In this document: piece after piece, positions 24,152 to 36,500 of the stretch
How positions within the stretch are numbered: position 1 is the first letter of the stretch
How the letters are laid out: the number at the start of each line of letters is the position of its first letter
Assembly (NCBI GenBank): GCA_907165275.2
Contig: OU015655.1
Coordinates: forward strand, 2,430,501-2,494,500
Source: Zygaena filipendulae
Lineage: Eukaryota; Arthropoda; Insecta; Lepidoptera; Zygaenidae
Length of the DNA stretch: 64,000 bases
Direction of reading: 5' to 3'
Notes under the pieces: generated by a model
What the model was told of the DNA's origin: nothing
The model's input: only the letters and a program-made list of their open reading frames with translations
The model's database searches: none
Position numbers and translations under genes: made by a program

Positions 24152-24762
24152 TTTTCATTACTCATACTCGGAAAGTAGGTCTGAAGTTGCCTGAGAAGCG
24201 GGTTGAAAGTGACCCTTTTCAGCCCTAGGGAGAATCGCTTTCAACTGACAACTGTCAAATTATTCAAAAAAAACTAGGTCTATTTTCACATTTCTATTGA
24301 ACCATGTTTCAACTTTCTATACAGCCAGCGCGATGTAAAATTGAAATAACGTAAAGTTTAAGTAGGTATCAATTAAAATAAAATTCACTCACTTTTTCTT
24401 AAGCTAATTCCTATTTATATTTTTTTATTTTCTTTAATTAATACTTAATAATTAAAGAAAATATTTTTTTTAGGTCGCCACAATGTAAATAAAAATACTG
24501 GCTGAATAGCTAGCCGGCCAAAGAAAAAGAAATAGGTGGGAAAGTGTCAAGCGACTATCCGATATTCACTCATTTTTTCTTTAGCTAATTCCTATTTTTA
24601 TTTTGACTTTCCTTGCATTCGTAATGAAAAGCACAGTGTTACCCTCGGGAGAAAGACTTATTTAGTCCCTCGATCTATTGGCGCCCTCGCTACGCTCGGG
24701 CGCCAAACCCCGTCTCGGGACTAAATAAGTTACTTTCACCCCTAGGATAACAATGTACTATT
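24152..24762 (+). repeat. Composite dispersed repeat, long copy with nested palindrome
   Basis: TTTTCATTACTCATACTCGG to CTAGGATAACAATGTACTAT, closely matching the 5363 copy through TCGCCACAATGTAAATAAAA and GCTAGCCGGCCAAAGAAAAA. It carries a 69-bp insert at 24661-24729. Confidence 0.7.
24661..24729. repeat. 69-bp palindromic insert with TTA duplication
   Basis: TTTAGTCCC at the left and GGGACTAAA at the right are inverted, with GGCGCCC..GGGCGCC inside. TTA flanks it at 24658-24660 and 24730-24732; the 15070 copy reads GACTTACTTTCACC at the uninterrupted site. Confidence 0.72.
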
Positions 24763-24947
24763 ATTTAAAGTAAGTATTTCACAAGGTTTAGGCAGCAGTT
24801 TTTTTTAGTGATTTCAATACGAGATATAGGTACAAGATTTGTTTTTAACTTTTACATAAATTTAAAATTAGGATTTATGAAGAAAATAAAACTTCCGGAA
24901 AAAATCTGTACAAGATAGTGTAAATGTAATCTAAATACGCGGCGTAT

Positions 24948-25165
24948 TAAATATACAGAGATAAAGCGCATTAAAGTTTAGGGTGAGGGGGTCGTGACGT
25001 CACTAACCGCTAAAACCGCCATGCAAACTGTCCGAATAGTGACGTCACGCGAAATTTCAACTCAATGTATCGCCGTTATTTTTTGATTACGAAAAAAAGA
25101 AAAATTACATGTCCGATATTTTTTATTAGTATACAAGACGGATTAAAAAAAAAAATTAGTCAATG
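24948..25165. mobile_element. 'AGTCCGTC' foldback MITE, left-truncated
   Basis: It starts at AAATATACAGAGATAAAGCG, missing about 110 bp of the left arm, and ends TTAGTCAATGCCC. Core GTCGTGACGTCACTAACCGC is present. Confidence 0.7.
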
Positions 25166-25300
25166 CCCATTAGGTACCTATGCCAGTTCATTATTTTTAT
25201 CTTCTCAATTTGTGACCAAAAACTTCCTCCATTAGTTACACTTTCTCGGTATTTACAATCGATTCCCTAGAATTCGTACATATACATTAATTTTTTTATA

Positions 25301-25510
25301 CTAGCTGCTCCGCGCGGTTTCAGCCGCGTTAATTTCCGAGTTTCCGTAGAAATTTCGGTACGAAAAGTATAAAAATGTCCCTATGTCCTAGTCTGAGCAA
25401 CGAGTAGGCAAAATTTCATAATGACCGGTTATCTGAGTAGTTAAAGCGTGAAAAATTAACAGATAAGCATGACAGACAGAGTTACTTTCGCATTTATAAT
25501 ATTTGTACGG
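25301..25510 (-). mobile_element. Helitron copy, reverse
   Basis: CTAGCTGCTCCGCGCGGTTT at the 3' end; CAGAGTTACTTTCGCATTTA near the 5' end. Confidence 0.58.
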
Positions 25511-25519
25511 TGGTTGTAC

Positions 25520-27550
25520 GAATAGTAAGGTTTACTGGCTACATGAATGTATGCAATGGAATTATTCAGGCTAAAGAGTCCATTTCGCTATTCCTAAAAC
25601 CGGTGGGCACTAGCCACTATCATAGCTATTTTTGATCACAGATTGCGGTCTTCGCGCGACATGTCGTGCTAATTCGGGTCTCGATATAGTAACTTGTACA
25701 TATTTCAATTAAGAGTTCGGATGTTCTATACAGGGTGTAATTTTAAACAAAGGACAATACAAGACCTTGATATTTCATGATTAAATTACATGTAATGTAA
25801 CTAGAAAAATATACGTTAGTGTAACACTGATAAATCACAGAGAAAACCTTGAGTAAAAACGTGGGTTTACGCGCGTAAATGAATCGCGCATCAGCGGCAA
25901 TACAAAAAAAAGGTGACTGACTTTTAATCGGCAATTATTATTTTTTTATGTCATATTGGAAACGATGTTATACTGAACACACCCTTCAATGCATCCCTTG
26001 TTTAACTTTACACCTGTACCACCTAATACTTTTTTGGGTAAACTCAAATAGAGATGTGGTTAGCTTTCTCCATGTATCCATTAGATAATTTATATTATGT
26101 TGCTCCAGGCTAAGCTTAGCCTGGCGGAACATAATATAAATGAAAAACCGCATGGAAATCCGTTCAGTAAATTCGGAAATTTTATCGCGAACAGGAAGAA
26201 AGACAAATAGAAAAGAATATAAAAAACTTTTTTGTGGTTGGTTACTCTTCTTTCATCGCTCCCTCTCAACTATTGCAAAAAAATATTCATTGTACAGAAT
26301 CACGGATTCTGCTCTTTTTAACCGACTTCCTAAAAGGAGGAGGTTCTATGTTCGATTGTATGTATGTTTTTTTTATTATAGTAGGTACCTAGGTAGGCAT
26401 AGTAAGTAGGTATAGGTGACCAATAAAGTTCCTTGCCTACAACACGCGTCCCAAAAACACAATCCCAAACGTTCCAGACGCCAAAATACTAGAAATTATT
26501 ATTTTTTATGCCATAAGATACGTTTGTTTAAGGGAAACTTCATTAATGGGCAAATTTTTGCGCCATTATCTTACTTTATTAACACTAAAAATTATCATTA
26601 ACTTGTTTTGGTCATGGTGAATAAGGGCCCGGACTTGCGTGTGACAGCCAACAGTCACTAAAAACATACTAAAACCGATGAAATGATTTTTAGGAGTTGT
26701 AAAAATAACAGCGTTAGGTATGTCGTATGCGTAACTTATTTAATCAAAAAATTTTGACAGTTGTTTTTATCTATGACACTTTTTAAGGATATTTGTATCA
26801 TCAGAAGAATAACTAAGCATCTTCTGAGTTTGTATCGACTATGAATCATAAACAAGCAAGCAAGAACGCAATTTTTTTTACATCAAAAGTTCGGGAATAC
26901 GAATTTCCTAAAGTCACGTGTCGTCGTTCAAGACATGATTATGTTGCCAGCGTCGTCGCCGGCACTCGTCCGAGTATCTTGCCGGGCTAAATGGCATCGC
27001 GAACAAATCCCGCCAAGCTCCCCGGTCCGGGCTCGTCCATCCCTTAATTGCAGACGGACGATTTATTTCCAAATCATGACCTCCTTGCTTTTCCTATTTT
27101 ATGACAACGTTTCCGTTGGCGCTCTTCCTGTTTTTTTTTTGTCTTGAATCTTGAATAAGATTTTGTATTAAAATAATAGGTAGATATTATTATAGTATAG
27201 AAGCGATTTGACGGGTTAAAAACCAAAGTGATATTATAGATACAAGTGTTTCGTTTATGGAATAAAAATAACAATTTTGTACCTAAACGATTCTGGTGGC
27301 TTTGATGTTGAAGATACAAGTAATAAAATACGCCATGTATTTATAGTATCAAAATCCATTGAGTACAAAATAAATATAGGTATTGAGTACAAAATTGTGG
27401 CACAATATTTATTTTTTCATTATAGAAATGAAAAAGAAAATCAAATCCAGTTTTGTCACTTTATTTCATGGTTTCATCGCGTCATTTAATCGTTAAGTTT
27501 TATATTGTATAAACTTCTCTAAGCGCAAATCGTGGCGGAAATTTGTAATC
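25520..27550. other. Mostly unassigned stretch
   Basis: Besides the MITE at 26413, a GC-richer part at 26935-27130 (CCAGCGTCGTCGCCGGCACT) encodes no recognisable peptide. The sequence at 26100-26180 resembles a Helitron interior (TGCTCCAGGCTAAGCTTAGC). Confidence 0.4.
26413..26630. mobile_element. GGGCCCTTA-terminated MITE, copy 2, left end lost
   Basis: CACGCGTCCCAAAAACACAA and TGGTGAATAAGGGCCC match copy 1; the left TIR is missing. Confidence 0.58.
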
Positions 27551-27618
27551 AGTAGGCTGTTTGACTAAATTTTTGTTTTTAGTAAATACGTCTTGAGGAT
27601 TCATAAAAAATATTAAAA
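27551..27618. mobile_element. 'AGTCCGTC' MITE, terminal fragment
   Basis: AGGCTGTTTGACTAAATTTT and TACGTCTTGAGGATTCATAA match the outer arm, after which similarity stops. The 28322 copy lacks exactly this type of left end. Confidence 0.45.
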
Positions 27619-27882
27619 ATTAAAATTCAATTAAAAACCTTTTAATTGAATTTATTTGAATTAATTTATTTCTCAACCAAAAGTATTTTTGCATAATATA
27701 TGGTTTGTTGGACATCCTTTTAAGTATAAATATATACTTATGTCAGGATATCCAGCTCTTCCATTTCGTTATTAAAAACGAATATAAAACAAGATATACA
27801 TGACAATTAGTTTTATAATAAATTATAAACTTTTATGAGAAAACAAAATATAACAAAAAGAAAACCAAAAAGTTTAGCGTGT

Positions 27883-27918
27883 GTATGTGTAACTGTGAGT
27901 GTGTGTGCGTGCGCGCGC

Positions 27919-27971
<53 letters not shown>

Positions 27972-27974
27972 TGT

Positions 27975-28059
<85 letters not shown>

Positions 28060-28085
28060 GCGTGCGTGTGTGGGTGTGTGTTTGT
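27883..28085. repeat. (GT)n microsatellite, about 200 bp
   Basis: Almost uninterrupted GT repeats with a GC-alternating stretch (GTGCGCGCGCGCG) at the left and a few interruptions at right. All Cys-Val frames here are artefacts. Confidence 0.97.
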
Positions 28086-28321
28086 TTATGTATAATTTTA
28101 TGTTATTACACTCATCAGGTCCTCAACTTCACTGTAGCTCTTAGTTTTCAAACATTCAGCCACGCGTTTTTTTAATTCATGGGCTTGAAGCGGGTAGATG
28201 GATTTATTTATTTTCTAGGATTCTAGATTCATCTAGGATTCTATTTATTTTCTTGTAAAGGGTAACTGACCGATTTCTATAGTTACCACCAGCAAATGCA
28301 GTTTTAACAAGACACTTAGTT

Positions 28322-28598
28322 GTTTTTAGTCCGTCTTGTAGATTCATAAAAAATATTAGACACGTATTTTTTCTTTTTTTCACGTAAGCAAAAATTAACG
28401 AAGATACGTTGAGTCGAAATGTCGCGTGACGTCACAAACAGGCGCAGTTTTTACCTGCGTCTGACGTTACGATATAGTAATATACGAAGGTATACTTTCA
28501 TTAGTTTGAAAAAGCAAAAAATATATGTCCATTATTTTTTTATTATCTAACTGACGGACTAAATAGAATTAAAAAAAAAGTAGTCAAACAGCCTATTT
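28322..28598. mobile_element. 'AGTCCGTC' foldback MITE, left end trimmed
   Basis: TTTTTAGTCCGTCTTGTAGA to AAAGTAGTCAAACAGCCTAT, with CGCGTGACGTCACAAACAGG in the centre. The CAAACAGCCTA end defines a second end-type shared with 27551 and 37306. Confidence 0.7.
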
Positions 28599-28715
28599 CC
28601 ACTCAGTAATAAGTGCGTTAACTATTTATTTATCTGTTAGAATCCGTTAAAGAAGGCTGTCAATGTGCTCTTCAGTGGTATAATTATAAAGTTCTTGATC
28701 ATACAATATTTTATA

Positions 28716-28910
28716 CTAGTTGTGCCCCCCGCTTTCACCTGTGTCAGTTTCGGAATTCCCGCAGGAACTATTTTTTTTCTAAAATAAAAATAGCCTATGT
28801 TACACCTTGTAACATCAAATATCTATCTGCCAGTGAAAGTCCCGTTAAAATTGATCCAGCCGTTTCAGAGATTAGCCGGAACAAACAGACAGACAGACAG
28901 AAAAAAACTA
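28716..28910 (-). mobile_element. Helitron copy, reverse, decayed
   Basis: CTAGTTGTGCCCCCCGCTTT begins it and ACAAACAGACAGACAGACAG closes it. Confidence 0.5.
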
Positions 28911-29197
28911 AAAATTGATTTTTTAATGCAAATACCGTATACTATACCTACTTTCATATGCATTCAGTGAAAAGCTGTAAATTTGGAATTACAAACAGAC
29001 ACTTCCATTTTATTTAGGTATATGTCAAGATAACATTACTGACGGAAATATAATAATGAAAAAATTACCTAAATCTTTAAACGAACATCTATTTTTAATT
29101 AGATCAAATTTTACTTAAAACTGGCTAAATACATTATATGCGAAAGTCCATAAAAAAGAAAGAAAGAATATCTTTTTAGTATGTTTGTGTATGGAAA

Positions 29198-29583
29198 TCC
29201 TAATAGATATTATAAATGTGCGAAAGTGAGTTTGTTTCTTTGTTTGTTACACTTTCACGCTTTAACGGCTCAACCGATCATGAAATTTGGTATACTTAAA
29301 ATCAAACCAACGCTACGTATCATTTAAACATTACTTACTCGACGTGTTCTAAACGAAAATGAACCTTGTGGAGCGGTCATACCCTTCAAAATAGTTAACA
29401 GCAGTCTGACATAATATTACAGTGTGAGAGTGATGATTCCCAACTAACATTAGGCGCTGATTTTAAGAGTTAAAGGAGATATATTATACTCGTACACGGT
29501 ATCAGGACATAGGGTACTTTTTATCCAGGAATTCCCGCGGGAACTCCAAACTTATTGCGGGTGAAACCGTGGGGAACAGCCAG
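29198..29583 (+). mobile_element. Helitron copy with internal insertion
   Basis: It starts TCCTAATAGATATTATAAAT and ends GTGGGGAACAGCCAG. About 170 bp of foreign sequence (roughly 29300-29480) separates the GAAATTTGGTATAC block from the CAGGACATAGGGTAC block. Confidence 0.5.
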
Positions 29584-30071
29584 TATCTACATAAAGATGG
29601 ACACAGAATAGACGTCGGTTTCATACGTAGTAGTGTCTAACCTACATAAATAAAGAACTAAGAAATTCTTTCCATTTCTTTTCACCAAATTCGCTTTTGC
29701 ACCTTCAGAATCGCGTCTAACGAAATCGTACCGTCAAATCTTTAGATCGTTACATGGGCGGGGCTTTGTGACTTCGTCGAGACTCCCTGACCAATCGCCA
29801 AGCAATATTTTAATACCTACCGATGTCATAGGTACCTATACACAGGAGATGAAAGTTATTTAATGTAGATATTATATCTGTCACAAAATTGTAATTCGTT
29901 GTTTCAAAGTCTTTATGTTTTCTGTTTCTCAACTTCGTCACTGTGTATTGGTGGAAAGGTCAAAGGTCCAAGGTCCTGCTTTTACATTAGACGTTTCCTA
30001 GTATGTACTTTTATATGACTGAAACGTTCACTAGCAAAATTATTGCAATAAACCACCACAGACGCCAAAGA

Positions 30072-30410
30072 CAATAGGGATGTTGACGACTTTCAAAAGT
30101 CATAATTCTAATTAGTCCGTCATGGTTAGAAAATAATAAAACAATAGACATTTTAAAAGAATAGTCATTTCAAATAAATGAAAATATACAGATATAAAGT
30201 GCATTAAAGTAAAGGGGGAGCTCGTGACGTCACTAACCGCTATAAGCCGCCGTAACTGCACCGGTTAGTGACGACACGCGAAAGTTCAACTCAATGTACC
30301 TAGGTATTGCCGTTATTTTTTGATACAGTAAAAAAATAAAAAATACGTGTCCAATATTTTTTATTAATCTACAAGACGGACTAAAAAAAATTTAGTCAAC
30401 CTGTCCATTG
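30072..30410. mobile_element. 'AGTCCGTC' foldback MITE just before perlecan exon A
   Basis: CAATAGGGATGTTGACGACT to TTTAGTCAACCTGTCCATTG. Core CTCGTGACGTCACTAACCGC. Its right end is 32 bp from the exon start at 30443. Confidence 0.76.
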
Positions 30411-30442
30411 AGCAAGAAGAAATCATATCAATCTTGTTACAG

Positions 30443-30569
30443 GCGTGGTCAGCTGAGGACATCTACTGGGAAGGGGAACTGGATGAGTCCAAGGAATTCC
30501 TCGAAGTGAACGAAAACACCGGCCTGGGACACCACTTCACGAGGCTCAAACGAGACTTATGGGACTGGT
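30443..30569 (+). CDS. trol: Perlecan exon A: acidic mature N-terminus with furin-like RLKR site
   Basis: The acceptor is TTGTTACAG and the donor GTAAGT. Only one frame is open: it begins [15 protein letters not shown] and ends RLKRDLWDW, with one base left over (phase 0 in, phase 1 out). The segment is acidic and has no hydrophobic core, so it should follow a signal peptide encoded upstream. R-L-K-R fits the furin consensus R-X-K/R-R. A foldback element (30072-30410) ends only 32 bp before this exon, so the branch point must lie in that short unique stretch or inside the element. Confidence 0.72.
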
Positions 30570-33500
30570 GTAAGTAAAGTATCATAATAAAGCGGGAACT
30601 GTGTTATGATTGTGACCAAAGACATTTTAAGAGAATAGACGAACAATACAAACTTTTACTATGCAATTCACGTCAACCAATTTTTGCGGGGGGAATGTTC
30701 ACATGGTTGCGACGCAAACAAATAGCAGTCACCACAAAGTAAATTATAAATAGCCAATCACATCGCTTTCCGTCAAGTGTCTATAGACAATAGGCTAGTT
30801 TCCTGGGTAAAAAAATCAAAATTCTATTTAGTCCGTCAGTTAGATAATAAAAAAATAAAAGACACGTATTTTTTGCTTTTTTAAAATAATGGAAATATGC
30901 ATAGATAAAGCGCATTAAAGTTTAGGGTGGGGGACTCGTGATGTCACAGCTCGCTATAACGTGCGAACAAACTGTAGCGAGGCGTGACGTCATGTGAAAT
31001 TTCGACTTGATATATAAAAAAACAAATACGTGTCCAATATTTTTTAATAATCTACAAAACGGACTAAAAAAGAAAATTTAGGAAACTAGCCTCATGAGAT
31101 CATTTGACCGCTGCGTGGTTCAAGGGGAAAGCTTAGCGGCCGAGCGTACTGTCAATCTATTGTTTGTCCAAAACATTGGGAAAGGCAAATAAAATCAGGT
31201 AGCTTTTTGTCTATTACTGTCAAAACAAGGTTAATAAAAAAAATCCGCAAATCGGTCATTGAAACCGAATTCTATCTACACTAATATGTAACTTTGTTTA
31301 GATGAAATCCCTAAATATTTCACAGATAGAAAGTGATTACACTATATCTCTTCTAACTGCAAGTTTTAAACGTGTTTTTCAATGAAAACTTTTATATTAC
31401 ACTTTAAATAGGTAGGTACCTACTCGGTTAAGTAGGTATTATTTTTCTGACACTAATTACGGCCATACTAATTAATACAATTTTCGATTTTCGATATTGC
31501 CAGCACCAAAATCTACGTAGAATATTAATACCCAAGTATGTAAAAAATATAAATGTGCTTTGAAATTATTTTATTGATTACTTTCAGGAATAAATTTCAA
31601 AATATACCTAAAAAATTAACATTTAAAAGTTTTTTTTTTTCATGAATTTCAGTCTCGCCAACCGTGCCCACCACGACGACTGCGTCGCCCGATGATTTTG
31701 AAAGTTTTACTGAAGACACAGACAATGGAATAGACAACCCGTAAGTTTAAAAAACCTCATCGTACAGTATTATATTTTTCATTACTCATACTCGGAAAGT
31801 AGGTCTGAAGTTACCTGAGAAGCGGGTTGAAAGTAACACTTTTCAGCCCTAGGGAGAATCGCTTTCAACTGACAGCTGGATACGGCAGAAACTCAAGTTT
31901 TTTTATGTCATAGGGGGCAAACTGGCCAGTAGCACACCTAATGGTTGATTTATGTAAAATAAAATTCACGCATAGAAGAGCGCTAATACGTTACATATAC
32001 AAACCAAACACACACACATAGCACATGTACAGAGTAGGAAATAGTGTTTTTGTCCCGGAATTCCTGCGGAAACTCCGATGATGCAAGTCAAACCGCAGGA
32101 ACAGCCAGTTATACATGCTATTTTTTAATTACAGAGAAGAAAAAGAAGACGAGGCCGGTATCAGCGAGGGTTCCGGATTCCCGGATCGTGTTGAGTCGGA
32201 TTACAAAGAGAGTAAGTCCCACAAGTTTTTTTTGGAGTTTTCGCGGGGAAATCGATGAAATCTTTTGATAGCTGACTTTTACTCTCCATAAACTACTCAC
32301 CTGCTAAATTTCAGCTTCATAGTTTTCGAGGTTTAGTATTTAATCATTAAGTGATCTTTCATTTTTATCTATATCTATATTCTATATACTTATAATAAAA
32401 AAACAGAGAGGTAAATTCTGTATGAATATTTATAAGTATTCATATTCAAAATTAATATTGAAAGATGAATGGTGATCGATACTGATGCCAAAAATGCAAT
32501 CAGTAAATTTTTTGTCTGTCTGTCTGTATATGCATGCATGGGTCAAAAACTACTGGAAAGATTTTTACCAAACTTGGTACGATTGCAGTCCATACCCCTG
32601 GGCAGGTTATAGGCTATTATAACATAACGCTAAGACACATAGGAGCTGAGCAGTGACCAGAAATTTGAAGCAAGTCGAATGAAAATGCGCTTTCGAGCTC
32701 TTATTCTCGCATACGTAAATCATACACCAAAAGTATGTATTACAAAGATGATGGAATAATGAATGATGGATATCCCGGAATTCCCGCAGGATCTCCGAAA
32801 TTAACGCGGGTGAAATTGAATTAATTATTGCATACTACACGTTGTCGGAGGTACAGAAACGGACATAGGGTACTTTTTATCCCGGAATTCCCGCGGGATC
32901 TCTGACATTAACGCGGGTAAAACCGCGGGGCACAGCTAGTTTATATATTTTTTAATTGAACTCATAAAAATGTAGGTTCTGTGTTTCTCTATAGGACGAT
33001 TGATCTCTTATCATACCTATTCTCATAAGGATCCCAACAAGATGAAGTCCTTACAGCAATAATAAATTTATCTTTTGTTTTATTTTCAGAAACTGTCCGA
33101 GCAAGCTTCGTTGTAATGGAGCCTTACTTAAAGGAGTACTCCAGCCGGGACTCTGTCCAATTCCAGAACTTCTCCAAGTCACTAGCTGATGCAGTCAATC
33201 TTCTGTATGAAGGACTACCGGGCACGCATCGAGCCAGCCTTGTGAGGATACAGTACGTGACTATTTGGATATAATAATTATCTTATTCCTATCCTTAAAT
33301 GTAAATGTGAGTACATTTGTTTGTTTGTTTGTTTGTTACGCCTTAACTACTCAACCGATCACCATGATATTTTGCATACACGTTGTTAAGGGTACACTAA
33401 ATAATATTCAAATCGGTAGAGCCATTCACGAGTTTTTGGGAGACTGTTCAGCACGGCTATTGATGTTTATATTGCCAATTAACTTTCAAGAGTGGAATCT

Positions 33501-36500
33501 GAATGCTTAGAAAGGATTTAGAAATCAAAAAGATGATTAATCATCTTCCAGGTCTCGCATCAGCGATGAGTTCTCCTGCAAAGTGACCCTGGACATCATG
33601 ACGACGTACGAGGATACCAATAGGATCGCACAAATACTGCAGGATCACATCAGAAACAGGATGTCCCTCGGAAACATCAAAGTCAGCGTTGACGGTTTCA
33701 AAGCTGTCGACATCGATCCAGGTGTGTAAAAACTTTGGTCTTAACTCTCCAACCACTATAACACCTCGCTCAGCCAAGTGGTTCATCTATGATCGTTAAC
33801 AGTATAGAAAAATAAGGAATGTGTCGTCATATCACGTGGTCATGAAAAATTTAACTATTGATTGGTTATTTGTCGACGATTGTCTATATGACTAATGGAG
33901 CTGGACTTTTATACAAAGTTACTTGTCTATTCAAAACTTATTAAAAACACCCTATATATAGGTACCTTTATGACCGATGGATATTAATATACACAAATTG
34001 ATTTATTTTTTTATAATGAGACATAAATAAAAATATAGTAATCATGATTAGCATCGTAATAATATTCAAGCGGCTGAGAATATAACGTATAATATAAACA
34101 ACAACCTAACATAAAAATCATACAAAATAGTTGAGGATCGGTTGATTAATAAGAAGAAAAAAATCCGTTTTTTTGTGGAGTGTGGGAATTAAAAACCTTG
34201 AATAATAGACAGTATTTTTGATGAGCTTAGAAAATAATGAGGTGAAAAAGAAAACTAAAAAAAATTGTCTTTTAAATAACAAACAATATATAGTTACAAT
34301 AGGCAATACAGAAACTTCAAAAATAAAAAGTTTATAAAAAGAACTACCAAATCATAACGAGTGGCATACCACCACCTTGAAGCAGTGTTTCACCATGGTG
34401 TTCTACTTATTACCATAGAGACAATAGACGAATGCGCTCCGGATGAATTGAAATGTGACGACGGCAGCTGTATACCCGGCACGACCCGGTGCGACCGCCG
34501 CAAGGACTGTCCGGATGGACGCGACGAACTCAGCTGCCCTTTTGATTCTGGTACCATTTTTTAGTTCCTTATTATTTTATGCCAATACCTTTTTCTCCAG
34601 TCGCTTGTCAAGCATTCATTCATTTCACCGATGATGAAGTTTTTTCTAGAACACGCTCTAGAACAGACTGACAGTGGCATGCGCGCTTATTATTATTTTT
34701 TTAAGATTAATTTTAAAAGTTATGCTGATGATGCTGCTATGTTTTTCTTGTTGAAAACTTTAAACCGCGGCTGCGCTGGCGCGTATTGTTATAACTTATC
34801 TTACTAATAACCGATTGCGATTTAACAAAGCCTATGCTGATTTGGCTCAGTTATAAAATATAATGCAACGTTTTATATCACAGAAGCAAGTATTACGAAA
34901 TGTTCTACATTATTATAAAGTCAAAATTAAACTATTTTTACATACTGTGTTTATGGCCGGTTTACACTTCCATAAGTAAGTAAGTTCAGCTTACCAATTG
35001 ACTTACTTGCTTAATCGAAAAGTAGACAGCAACGTCCAAACAGTGAGCATCCATAAACAAGTAGGTAGGTAGTTCAACAATATAATATTTCTTCACCCTG
35101 CTTACTTGCTGTCCACACAGGGGCGGGGAGCGAGAGATGAAGTGAGCTGGTGTAGGTACGCGCCACTGTTCTGTCCAAAAAATAGAAGTGGTTTCTATCC
35201 TGCGGCAAGTTGCTACTTAATCGCTTACTTGTCAGCCGGCGTCCAGACGTGGTTTTTACTTACTCACTACATATGGAAGTGTAAACCGGCCATTAGGATT
35301 ACAAACATTCTCGACTTTCCGCACAAGGATTCTCGGTTGTATATAGCAACAGCTTGAATTATTTGTAGACCTTAATTTTTTTAATGTTTGTTTTGCTTTT
35401 TTATTTTTGTTTAATTTGTTTTTCTTTTCTTTATGTTTTATTTTTAAAGAGGATCGCGATTTCGAACAAACGCAAGACATCAATTATCCTGGCCAGAATA
35501 TGAACGAAAGTGAAATACCATCAGGGCCGTTGGAAAGTGAGAATCATCTGCGTGGAGATGACTTGGATGAGAACGAAGAAAAAAACGAAGATAACGATTT
35601 ACCCATCGCCTCCAGTAAGGAGAATTATTCTAAAGATTTAATTTAGAATGGGCATGTTGACTAATTTTTATTTTTTAGTCCGTCTTGTAGATTATTAAAA
35701 AATATTGGACACGTATTTTTTCTTTTTTTACGTAATCAAAAAATAACGGTGATATATTGAAATTTTGCGTGACGTCACTATTCTGACAGTTTGTATGGCG
35801 GTTTTAGCGGTTAGTGACGTCACGACCCCCTCACCTTAAACTTGAATGCGCTTTATATATTTTATATTTTAATTAATTTGAAAAAGCGAAAAATACGTGT
35901 CTATTCTTTTATTTTCTAACTGACGGACTAATTAGAATTTTGATTTTCAAAAGTAGTCCACATCCCCATTAAGATAAGCGCTTAGTGGCTTGAAATATAA
36001 AACTTCAGCTGAAGCGTCCATTTAACTACAGACTTGAAATTGGAATTTAAATTCAGCATAAAATAATGTAAGTGAAAATTAAACTCAGTATTTTTTATGA
36101 CCATAAAATAATATAAATTTATTCAAAATTTTAATCAAATAGAAAAGTGTTCTACGTTGAAATAAGACTAGTAGTATTGAAATAAGATCGGTCTATTATA
36201 ATAGAAACTTCTACAGAATTTCTCCAAAAACAATTATTATAAAAGCGACAAAAACATGAGTTATTATTTGATATAATTCGTAGGTACCTATATGAAACAA
36301 AGAACTCTATCTCGCACAAAGAAAAAATAGAGAGAGTTCTAACTCTTACAAATTATTAATAGCAAAACGCAAATCACGCAATGAATCGAGATATAGGTAC
36401 AAAAATTTCATGGTGTTAATGTGGACGTGGTGTTTGACTGTGTATACACATCACTTATAGGTATATGTATATTATTTATTACTAGCTATGCTCCGCGATT

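Noticed and set aside
26140..26409. 89-codon frame starting MKNRMEIRSVNSEI
   Set aside because: It overlaps Helitron interior sequence (a similar frame starts at 6588 in another copy), so it is repeat-derived.
27835..28175. Overlapping frames encoding Cys-Val repeats
   Set aside because: They are translations of the (GT)n microsatellite.
33541..33786. 81-codon minus-strand frame with good codon-like composition
   Set aside because: It is the reverse complement of the second SEA exon, whose splice sites and phases fit on the plus strand.
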